From positions 186,001-250,000 of the forward strand of contig NZ_QLSU01000002.1 of the NCBI RefSeq assembly GCF_003268775.1: a stretch of 64,000 nt of DNA. Reading direction: 5' to 3'. Shown piece by piece: positions 57,476-64,000 of the stretch (its first letter is position 1; every line of letters begins with the position of its first letter). Below the pieces are notes generated by a model. The model saw nothing but the letters and a program-made list of their open reading frames with translations, made no database searches and was not told where the DNA came from. The stretch is from Paraburkholderia unamae. GTDB taxonomy: Bacteria > Pseudomonadota > Gammaproteobacteria > Burkholderiales > Burkholderiaceae. The translations under genes were made by a program, and so were the position numbers.

Positions 57476-58693
57476 ATGCCGGCATTTCGCTTCGAAGCCA
57501 TCGACGCCACAGGCAAGGCGCAAAAAGGCGTGCTCGACGCCGACAGCGCACGCGGCGCGCGCGCGCAGTTGCGCGGCCAGGGCCTTACGCCGCTCGTGGT
57601 CGAACCGGCCGCGAGCCGCACGCGCGGCGCACGAGCGCAGCGGCTCGCGCTCGGGCGCAAGCTCTCGCAGCGCGAGCAGGCCATTCTCACGCGCCAGCTC
57701 GCGAGCCTGCTGGTGGCGGGCCTGCCGCTCGGCGAAGCGCTCGCCGTGCTCACCGAGCAGGCCGAGCGCGACTACATCCGGGAACTGATGGCCGCGATTC
57801 GCGCCGAGGTGCTGGGCGGCCATTCGCTCGCGAGCGCGCTCGAGCAGCATCCGCGCGACTTCCCCGATATCTATCGCGCGCTCGTGGCGGCGGGCGAGCA
57901 TACCGGCAAACTCGGCATCGTGCTCTCGCGTCTGGCCGACTACATCGAGCAACGCAACGCGCTCAAGCAGAAGATCGTGCTTGCCTTCACGTACCCGACC
58001 ATCGTCACGATCATCGCGTTCGGCATCGTCACGTTCCTGCTGAGCTATGTGGTGCCGCAGGTCGTGAACGTGTTCGCGAGCACCAAGCAGCAACTGCCGT
58101 TTCTCACCATCATGATGATGGCGCTCTCGGCGTTCGTGCGGCAATGGTGGTGGGCGGTGCTGATCGTCGTGGCCGTGCTCGTGTGGATCGTGCGCGCGAC
58201 CTTGCGCCGGCCCGGGCCCCGTCTCGCGTTCGACCGCTGGATGCTGGGCGCCCCGCTCGCGGGCAAGCTCGTGCGCGGCTACAACACGGTGCGTTTCGCG
58301 AGCACGCTCGGCATTCTGAGCGCGGCGGGCGTGCCGATCCTGCGCGCGTTGCAGGCGGCGGGCGAAACGCTCTCGAACAAGGCAATGCGCACGAACATCG
58401 ACGAAGCCATCGTGCGCGTGCGCGAAGGCACGTCGCTCTCGCGCGCACTCGGCAATACGAAGACGTTTCCGCCCGTGCTCGTGCACCTGATCCGCTCGGG
58501 CGAGGCGACCGGCGACGTGACGACCATGCTCGACCGCGCGGCCGAAGGCGAAGCGCGCGAGCTCGAGCGCCGCACGATGTTCCTCACGAGCCTGCTGGAG
58601 CCGCTCCTGATCCTGGCGATGGGGGGCGTGGTGCTTGTGATCGTGCTAGCGGTGATGCTGCCGATCATCGAGTTGAACAACCTCGTGCAGTAA
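57476..58693 (+). CDS. gspF: Type II secretion inner-membrane platform protein GspF
   Basis: A 405-residue inner-membrane protein with two T2SSF domains. The N-terminal cytoplasmic start is MPAFRFEAIDATGKAQKGVLDADSARGARAQLR. There are three membrane segments, at about residues 168-190, 215-240 and 370-395 (LLEPLLILAMGGVVLVIVLAVMLPI). It lies 44 bases after gspE. It is convergent with gspC. Confidence 0.97.
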   Translation: MPAFRFEAIDATGKAQKGVLDADSARGARAQLRGQGLTPLVVEPAASRTRGARAQRLALGRKLSQREQAILTRQLASLLVAGLPLGEALAVLTEQAERDYIRELMAAIRAEVLGGHSLASALEQHPRDFPDIYRALVAAGEHTGKLGIVLSRLADYIEQRNALKQKIVLAFTYPTIVTIIAFGIVTFLLSYVVPQVVNVFASTKQQLPFLTIMMMALSAFVRQWWWAVLIVVAVLVWIVRATLRRPGPRLAFDRWMLGAPLAGKLVRGYNTVRFASTLGILSAAGVPILRALQAAGETLSNKAMRTNIDEAIVRVREGTSLSRALGNTKTFPPVLVHLIRSGEATGDVTTMLDRAAEGEARELERRTMFLTSLLEPLLILAMGGVVLVIVLAVMLPIIELNNLVQ

Positions 58694-58725
58694 GGGATCC
58701 GAACGGCACGAGGCGATGCGCGAGT

Positions 58726-59139
58726 TCAGCGCATGTAGATGGTGGGACCGGCTGCGTTGGGCGGCAGGAAAATTTCGGAGTGCACGCCGTGGCGGTCGAT
58801 GACGATCGAGCGGGGACGCACTTCGGCGAGCGTTGAGTTCTGGTCGACCGGACCGCCCAGCGAAACGGCCTTGGGCGGCTCGCCGCCCACGCTCAGGATA
58901 GCCGCGGCGCCCCGCGAAAGCGCGAGGATGCCGAACAGGTGAATGTCCTGCACGGGGTTGCGTTCGAGCTTGCCGCCAAAGAGCGTGGCGGCCTGGTCGA
59001 GCGACACCGGCGCGTGCGCGGCGGCGGCCTGCACGGGTGCCCCGCGGCTCGTGGCGAGCGTGATCGCCCACCACGTGGCCGTGGCGCAGAACACCGCAAA
59101 CGCGGCGAGGGAAAGAAGGCGGATTTGCAGTGGGTTCAT
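58726..59139 (-). CDS. gspC: Type II secretion protein GspC, divergently oriented
   Basis: A 137-residue inner-membrane protein with one N-terminal helix (about 8-28) and an HR domain (DIHLFGILALSRGAAAILSVGGEPPKAVSLGGPVDQNSTLAEVRPRSIVIDRHGVHSEIFLPPNAA) that contacts GspD. It lacks the C-terminal PDZ domain of long GspC. It is on the opposite strand to the rest of the operon, between gspF and gspG, so it has a separate promoter in the gap shared with gspG. The start at 59139 precedes the membrane helix; an ATG 29 codons upstream gives a non-family extension. Confidence 0.88.
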   Translation of the reverse strand: MNPLQIRLLSLAAFAVFCATATWWAITLATSRGAPVQAAAAHAPVSLDQAATLFGGKLERNPVQDIHLFGILALSRGAAAILSVGGEPPKAVSLGGPVDQNSTLAEVRPRSIVIDRHGVHSEIFLPPNAAGPTIYMR

Positions 59140-59352
59140 GCGCTCATTGTACGAAGGTTTATGAAATTTTTGATGTGCGCGTTTGCGATGCCCGCAAGGC
59201 GTCGGAAAGGCGTCATCGTGTGACATTACAATGACCCGTCACGCGCGCGACGACCCGGCCGGAAGCATCGGGCAGGCCGCAACGCGGGCGCAACGAAAGC
59301 GCGGCGCACAGGCGTGCGCCGCAACCCAATCTAGCGAGGGAGGAAGTCACTC

Positions 59353-59817
59353 ATGTCCATGTGGGCCAAACGCCGTGCCGAAATCGAAGGGATGCGCGCG
59401 CGCCGCCAACGCGGTTTCACGCTCATCGAAATCATGGTCGTGATCGCGATCCTCGGCATTCTCGCCGCGCTGATCGTCCCGAAGATCATGAGTCGTCCCG
59501 ACGAAGCGCGTCGCGTCGCCGCGCGCCAGGACATCGGCACGATCATGCAGGCGATGAAGCTCTACCGCCTCGACAACGGCCGCTATCCGACCCAGGATCA
59601 GGGATTGCAGGCGCTCGTGCAAAAGCCGACCACCGACCCCGTGCCGAACAACTGGAAAGACGGCGGCTATCTCGAACGCCTGCCGAACGACCCGTGGGGC
59701 AGTGCGTACCAGTACCTGAACCCCGGCGTACACGGCGAGATCGATGTGTTCAGCTACGGCGCCGACGGCAAACCGGGCGGCGAAGGCAACGACGCCGACG
59801 TGGGATCCTGGCAGTAA
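59353..59817 (+). CDS. gspG: Type II secretion major pseudopilin GspG
   Basis: A 154-residue major pseudopilin. The prepilin peptidase site is RQRG-FTLIEIMVVIAILGILAALIVPKIM, with Glu5 of the mature helix. The C-terminal part (DNGRYPTQDQGLQAL...PNNWKDGGYLERLPNDPWGSAYQYLNPGVHGEIDVFSYGADGKPGGEGNDADVGSW) carries the Ca2+-loop residues of GspG. The start MSMWAKRRAEIEGMRAR has GGAGGAAG ahead. It follows a 213-base gap from gspC, which should carry two promoters. Confidence 0.97.
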   Translation: MSMWAKRRAEIEGMRARRQRGFTLIEIMVVIAILGILAALIVPKIMSRPDEARRVAARQDIGTIMQAMKLYRLDNGRYPTQDQGLQALVQKPTTDPVPNNWKDGGYLERLPNDPWGSAYQYLNPGVHGEIDVFSYGADGKPGGEGNDADVGSWQ

Positions 59818-59847
59818 TTCCTGGCCGTCATTCATCCGTCAGCATCC

Positions 59848-60366
59848 ATGCCACCGCGCCGCCCTTCCCCTTGCCGGGACCGCCGATCTGCACGCGTGAG
59901 CGCCCGCTCGCGCGCGGCGGGCTTTACGCTGCTCGAAATGCTCGTGGTGTTGCTGATCGCGGGGATCCTCATTTCGCTGGCTTCGCTCACGCTCACGCGC
60001 AATCCGCGCACCGATCTGAACGAGGAAGCGCAGCGTCTCGCGCTGCTGTTCGAGTCGGCGGGCGACGAGGCGCAGGTGCGTGCGCGACCCATTGCGTGGC
60101 AGCCGCTCGCGGGCGGGTATCGCTTCGATGTGCGAACCGAGGACGGCTGGCGCCCGCTGCGCGACGATCTGCTCGGCGCGCGTCATTGGGAAGGCGGTGT
60201 GACCGGCGTTGCGATCTCCTACCCCGGCGCCGATGACGACATGCATGCGAACCGGCTCGTGTTCGGCACCGAAGCGGTGGATGTGCCGGTGCAGGTGACG
60301 CTTTTCTCGGCGGCGGGCCGCGCGACGATTGTCGGCACCGGCACCGGCCGCTTCGAGGTGCGCTGA
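59848..60366 (+). CDS. gspH: Type II secretion minor pseudopilin GspH
   Basis: A 172-residue minor pseudopilin with cleavage site RAAG-FTLLEMLVVLLIAGILISLASLTL. The leader is long and rich in Arg and Pro (MPPRRPSPCRDRRSARVSARS), so the true start may be an internal codon. Its length is right for GspH. It lies 30 bases after gspG and is followed after one base by gspI. Confidence 0.9.
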   Translation: MPPRRPSPCRDRRSARVSARSRAAGFTLLEMLVVLLIAGILISLASLTLTRNPRTDLNEEAQRLALLFESAGDEAQVRARPIAWQPLAGGYRFDVRTEDGWRPLRDDLLGARHWEGGVTGVAISYPGADDDMHANRLVFGTEAVDVPVQVTLFSAAGRATIVGTGTGRFEVR

Positions 60367-60367
60367 G

Positions 60368-60784
60368 ATGCTCGCTTCGAAGCGCAGGGAAAAGCGCACC
60401 GTGCGCACCATGGGCGCGCGCGGCTTCACGATGATCGAAGTGCTCGTTGCGCTCGCAATCATCGCGATCGCGCTGGCCGCTTCGCTGCGCGCCGTGGGCA
60501 GTCTCGCCGCGAGCGAAGCGGATCTGCATGACCGCCTGCTTGCGGGATGGAGCGCCGACAACGCGCTTGCCCAGTTGCGTCTCGCGCATGCGTGGCCCGA
60601 TGTCGGCGAGCAGCGGTTCGACTGCTCGCAGGGCAATCTGCATCTCACGTGCACGCAGCACGTCACGGCCACGCCCAACCCGGTTTTTCGCCGCGTGGAG
60701 GTGTCGGTCGCGACGCCAGGCCGCGCGGGCAATCTCGCGCAACTCGTCACGGTGCTCGCCAATGAGACGAACCGCTCGTTGTGA
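60368..60784 (+). CDS. gspI: Type II secretion minor pseudopilin GspI
   Basis: A 138-residue minor pseudopilin with site GARG-FTMIEVLVALAIIAIALAASLRA. The length is typical. The start ATG at 60368 lies one base after the gspH stop. Cysteines at DCSQGNLHLTC are likely disulfide-bonded. gspJ overlaps its end. Confidence 0.9.
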   Translation: MLASKRREKRTVRTMGARGFTMIEVLVALAIIAIALAASLRAVGSLAASEADLHDRLLAGWSADNALAQLRLAHAWPDVGEQRFDCSQGNLHLTCTQHVTATPNPVFRRVEVSVATPGRAGNLAQLVTVLANETNRSL

Positions 60785-61445
60785 CCGCGTGCGCGGCGCC
60801 TCATCGGCGGGTGGTTTCACGCTGATCGAGCTGCTCGTCGCGATCGCCATCATGGCCGTCGTGGCGTTGCTCTCGTGGCGCGGGCTCGACGCGATCGTGC
60901 GCGGGCGCGAGACCATCACGCGGTCGATGGCCGAAGAGCGCGTGTTCGCGCAGATGTTCGACCAGATGCGCTTCGACGCGCGCGCGGCCGCCTCCGACGA
61001 CGAAGCGGGCGGGCTCGCCATTTCGCTCGACGGCGGCGCGCTCCAGATCGTGCGCGCATTCGCGGTGCCGCCAGGCGCGGCGCCGCGGCTCCAGGTGGTG
61101 CGTTATCGCGTGACGGGCGGCCAGGTGGTGCGCTATGCGTCGCCTCCGCTCGCCAATCTCGGCGAACTGCGGCGCGCGCTGCGCGGCGGCGAAAGCGGCA
61201 ACTGGAGCGCGCTGCCGATGATGGGCGGCGTGGACGTCATCAACGCGCGCCTCTACGTGCCGAAGACCGGCTGGACCTCGAACATGGGCGACGTGCGCTC
61301 GCAGGTGAACGGCAACAACGAAGGCCTCAAGGTGCCGCAGCTCGGCAACGCGCCGTTGCCGCGCGCGGTGACGGGCGTGCAGGTGAGCGTCGGCTCGCAT
61401 TCGTTCGAGCGGCCCGTGACCCGCGTGTTCATGGTGGGGGAATAA
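60762..61445 (+). CDS. gspJ: Type II secretion minor pseudopilin GspJ
   Basis: A 227-residue minor pseudopilin with site SAGG-FTLIELLVAIAIMAVVALLSWRGLDAI and a long C-terminal domain. The ATG at 60762 overlaps gspI by 23 bases. A GTG at 60789 just after the gspI stop would give a 218-residue product with a shorter leader, and neither has a good ribosome-binding site. GspJ with GspI and GspK forms the pseudopilus tip. Confidence 0.9.
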   Translation: MRRTARCDRVRGASSAGGFTLIELLVAIAIMAVVALLSWRGLDAIVRGRETITRSMAEERVFAQMFDQMRFDARAAASDDEAGGLAISLDGGALQIVRAFAVPPGAAPRLQVVRYRVTGGQVVRYASPPLANLGELRRALRGGESGNWSALPMMGGVDVINARLYVPKTGWTSNMGDVRSQVNGNNEGLKVPQLGNAPLPRAVTGVQVSVGSHSFERPVTRVFMVGE

Positions 61446-61447
61446 GG

Positions 61448-62548
61448 GTGCGCGCGCAACGATCCTCCGGCAAGCGCTCGTCACGCACGCGGCGCGGCGC
61501 GGCCATCATCAGCGCGTTGCTCGTGGTGGCGCTTTCGGCGATTCTCGTCTCCGGCATGTTGTGGCGTCAGCAGGTGCAACTGCGCCGCATCGAGAACCAG
61601 CGTCTGCTGGCCCAGGCGCAATGGATCGCGCGCGCTTCGCTCGACTGGACGCGCCTCGTGCTGCGCTCCGAGGCGGATACGGCGGCGGGCATCACCTATC
61701 TCGGCGGCGCGTGGGGCGTGCCGCTCGCGAAAACGCGCCTGTCCGACTTTCTCGGCCAGATTGGCGAGGTGCGTGCCGAAGAAGGCGCGGACACCTGGCT
61801 CTCGGGCTCGATCGAAGACGCCCAGGCGCGTTTCAATCTGCGCGATCTCGTCGCGACGAGCGCGCCTGGCGCGCTGCAACTGAACCTCACGGAAATCGAG
61901 GCGTTCGCGCGCCTCTTGCAGATACTCGGCATCGATCAGCAGCTCGCGAAGAACACCGCCGTGTACCTGCGCTCGGGCCTCGCCTACTCGGCCACGCGCT
62001 TCCAGACGCAAACCACCACGACGAGCAGCAGCACGCAGCAGCTCGCGGGCGGCGGTTCGACCGGCGGCGGCAACTTCACCAACAACCCCGGCCTTGCCGA
62101 CGCGGACAATAACAGCGCAGTCGCGCCGCTCATGATGACGAGCGTGGACGCGCTGCTCGACGTGCCCGGCTTCACGCCCGAAGCCGTCGCGCGGCTGCGC
62201 CCGTTCGTGACCGTGCTGCCAACCGTCACACCCGTGAACATGAACACGGCGAGCGCCGAGGTGATCGCCTCCGTCGTGACGGGCATGAGTCTTTCGAGCG
62301 CGCAGGCGCTCGTCGCCCACCGCCAGAACGTGTTTTTCCGCAATGTGGGCGACGTGCAGCTCGCGCTCGAAGCGGTGGGCGTGAAGCAGGTTTCCATCGA
62401 TACGACGCAGCTGGACGTCAACACGAGCTATTTTCTGGTGCATGGGCGCGTGCAGCACGAGCGCGCCGAGGTGGACCGCACGACGCTCGTCTGGCGCGAC
62501 CCGCTCACCCATACGACGCGCATCGTGCGCGTTCGCGACGAACCATGA
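61448..62548 (+). CDS. gspK: Type II secretion minor pseudopilin GspK
   Basis: A 366-residue atypical pseudopilin at the pilus tip. The leader RRG-AAIISALLVVALSAILVSGML lacks the Glu5 of the mature helix, as is normal for GspK. The two alpha-domains include NMNTASAEVIASVVTGMSLSSAQALVAHRQ, a helix-hairpin-helix-like repeat. A Thr/Ser/Gly-rich insert (TTTTSSSTQQLAGGGSTGGG) sits near residue 190. The start is GTG at 61448, two bases after the gspJ stop. Confidence 0.92.
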   Translation: MRAQRSSGKRSSRTRRGAAIISALLVVALSAILVSGMLWRQQVQLRRIENQRLLAQAQWIARASLDWTRLVLRSEADTAAGITYLGGAWGVPLAKTRLSDFLGQIGEVRAEEGADTWLSGSIEDAQARFNLRDLVATSAPGALQLNLTEIEAFARLLQILGIDQQLAKNTAVYLRSGLAYSATRFQTQTTTTSSSTQQLAGGGSTGGGNFTNNPGLADADNNSAVAPLMMTSVDALLDVPGFTPEAVARLRPFVTVLPTVTPVNMNTASAEVIASVVTGMSLSSAQALVAHRQNVFFRNVGDVQLALEAVGVKQVSIDTTQLDVNTSYFLVHGRVQHERAEVDRTTLVWRDPLTHTTRIVRVRDEP

Positions 62549-62582
62549 ACCCGTCCCCGATCCACATCAAAAAGAGGTGCGT

Positions 62583-63965
62583 TTGAGCACGCTGATCGTT
62601 CTCATGCCGCCCCGCGACCCGGCGGTTCACTCGCAGGAATGGCAGCTGCCGGAACTGCCGTTCGTGCTGCTCGACAAGGCGGGCAACACGCAGCGCGCGG
62701 GCCGCGCGGCCCTCGGGCTGCTGCCGAAGGCTTCGGCCACGATCCTGCTGATCGCCGCGCGCGACCTGCTCACGCTCGCCGCCGTGGTGCCGCCGCTCAA
62801 GGGTCCGCGCCTGCGCCAGGCGCTGCCGAACGTGGTCGAGGATCATCTGATCCAGGACCCGCAGACCTGCCATCTGGCGCTCGATCCCCAGCGCCTGCCC
62901 GACGGACGCCAGGTCGTCGCGGCCATCGATCGCGGCTGGTTCCGCTTTCTCGTGGAAGGCTTCGCCGGCGCGGGGCATCGCAACCTGCGCGCGGTGCCGG
63001 TGGCGCGCTGTCTGCCTGTGGCGCAAGCGCCGGAGCCTGCGGCGGCGGAGCCGACCGAAACCGCCGGCGATGCCAACGCCACGCGCACTGCCGACGCCGC
63101 GGCGACGGACACGCCCGCGCTCGCGCCGGTGACGGCGTGCGTGCTCGGCCACGTCATCGCCACCGCGCCGGCTCTCCTGCCGGGCGGCGCACCGGAGCCG
63201 GCTGCCGCCACCTCCGAAAGCGCGCTCGAACTCGCGATCGTGCGCGGCGTGCTGGCCGACGGCTTCGCGGTGCCGGCCGCGAGCGTCGCCGCGACCGTTT
63301 CGGCGCTCGCCGGCGCGGCGCCGGTCTCGAGCTACGTGTTGACCAACCTGCCGGGCGAGCCGACCAGCGCAGCCGCGCGCGCGTCGCTGGCCGCCGTGCT
63401 GCCGGGCGCGCAAACGCTCACCTTCGAGGCGCTCGCGCGCCGCGCGCTGGCGTGCCGCTTCGACCTTTGCCAGTTCGAGTTCGCCGCGCAGCCGTGGCGG
63501 CTCGATCGCGCGACGCTGCGACGCCTGCGCGTGCCGATCGCGCTCGTGGCGGCGTCGCTCGTGGTGGCCGTGGTGGGCGCGAACGTGCAGTGGCTCATGA
63601 TGGCGCGCCAGCGCGACGCGATGAGCGCGCAGATGACCGAGCTGCTCCTCAACGCATTCCCCAAGACCACCGTGGTGCTCGACCCCGCGGGCCAGATGTC
63701 GCGCCAGCTCCAGCAGTTGCGCCTGGCGGCGGGCGAGCCTTCGCCCGACGACTTCCTCGCGCTTTCCGACGGCCTTGCGCGCTCGCTCGGCCCGGTGCCC
63801 GCCAACGGCATCGCGGCGCTCGACTATCACGACCGCCGTCTGGAAGTCACCTTCAAACCCGGCGTCAATGTCGACCCCGATCTCGCCAAACGCCTTGCGG
63901 GCAACGGCCTCGCGGGCACGGCGGACGCCAGCACGGGCAAATGGACCATCAGGAGCGCATCGTGA
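62583..63965 (+). CDS. gspL: Type II secretion inner-membrane protein GspL
   Basis: A 460-residue bitopic protein that recruits GspE through its cytoplasmic actin-like domain (residues 1 to about 320), spans the membrane near residues 325-350 (VPIALVAASLVVAVVGANVQWL) and ends in a periplasmic ferredoxin-like domain. An Ala/Pro/Thr-rich linker with EPAAAEPTETAGDANA is seen near residues 150-180. The start is TTG at 62583 with AGAGGTG ahead; the frame is open further left but overlaps gspK. Confidence 0.9.
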   Translation: MSTLIVLMPPRDPAVHSQEWQLPELPFVLLDKAGNTQRAGRAALGLLPKASATILLIAARDLLTLAAVVPPLKGPRLRQALPNVVEDHLIQDPQTCHLALDPQRLPDGRQVVAAIDRGWFRFLVEGFAGAGHRNLRAVPVARCLPVAQAPEPAAAEPTETAGDANATRTADAAATDTPALAPVTACVLGHVIATAPALLPGGAPEPAAATSESALELAIVRGVLADGFAVPAASVAATVSALAGAAPVSSYVLTNLPGEPTSAAARASLAAVLPGAQTLTFEALARRALACRFDLCQFEFAAQPWRLDRATLRRLRVPIALVAASLVVAVVGANVQWLMMARQRDAMSAQMTELLLNAFPKTTVVLDPAGQMSRQLQQLRLAAGEPSPDDFLALSDGLARSLGPVPANGIAALDYHDRRLEVTFKPGVNVDPDLAKRLAGNGLAGTADASTGKWTIRSAS

Positions 63966-64000
63966 AGACAACAGCGACGAGCGGCGCATTGGCCGAGGCC
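63962..64000 (+). CDS. gspM: Type II secretion protein GspM, first codons (cut by window edge)
   Basis: The GTG at 63962 overlaps the gspL stop (GTGA), and the frame reads (V/M)KTTATSGALAEA up to the edge. Its place after gspL is that of gspM. The sequence is too short to confirm. Confidence 0.6.
   Translation, partial: MKTTATSGALAEA

Overview
The window looks like part of the main chromosome (chromosome 1) of a member of Burkholderia sensu lato (Burkholderia, Paraburkholderia, Caballeronia or a close relative). The reasons are the high GC content, the gene order hemE / atp operon / parBA-rsmG-mnmG / mnmC / HU / type II secretion, the close agreement of many products with Burkholderia proteins as I remember them, and a Burkholderiales-type small protein (DUF3717). 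The genus cannot be fixed from the sequence alone. I see no tRNA, rRNA, IS element, prophage or CRISPR array. This is core, vertically inherited DNA near a replication origin.

Layout. 1-2.0 kb: the start of hemE, a periplasmic cyclohexadienyl dehydratase gene (pheC), and a candidate small RNA that carries an anti-Shine-Dalgarno motif and ends in a strong terminator. 2.0-3.8 kb: an acyl-CoA ligase. 4.1-11.8 kb: the complete F1Fo ATP synthase operon atpIBEFHAGDC on the minus strand, with a recognisable promoter and terminator. 12.1-17.7 kb: an anion permease, then the segregation and tRNA-modification cluster parB, parA, rsmG, mnmG with two perfect parS sites. 17.9-30 kb: two branched-chain amino acid type ABC transporter loci, with three LivK-type binding proteins and a LivM-LivG fusion. 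30.4-34.8 kb: a GMC oxidoreductase and methylmalonate-semialdehyde dehydrogenase, with a divergent LysR regulator. 35-37.6 kb: a CYTH protein and phenylalanine catabolism (Lrp-type regulator, phhA, phhB). 37.7-44.2 kb: DUF3717, a two-component system, a SET-domain protein, an Old Yellow Enzyme, a GATase and a MarR regulator with a cysteine cluster. 44.4-48.2 kb: a GCS2-type ligase and a cation/proton antiporter, flanked by two DnaA-box-bearing intergenic regions. The second region, at about 47.9-48.17 kb, is my best candidate for the chromosomal replication origin. 48.2-53 kb: mnmC, HU, a COG0523 metal GTPase and a lytic transglycosylase. 53.6-64 kb: the type II secretion operon gspD-E-F, divergent gspC, and gspG-H-I-J-K-L-M, running off the window.

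How it fits together. Nearly everything from 4 to 33 kb reads leftward. The HU gene and most gsp genes beyond 50 kb read rightward. With ParAB, two parS sites, mnmG-rsmG, the ATP synthase and two clusters of DnaA boxes, this suggests that a replication fork pair starts at about 44-48 kb and that highly expressed genes are co-oriented with it. The two liv loci, the phenylalanine hydroxylase pair, mmsA and the acyl-CoA ligase form an amino acid and acyl catabolism theme. Gene functions rest on motif recognition by eye; no search was run.
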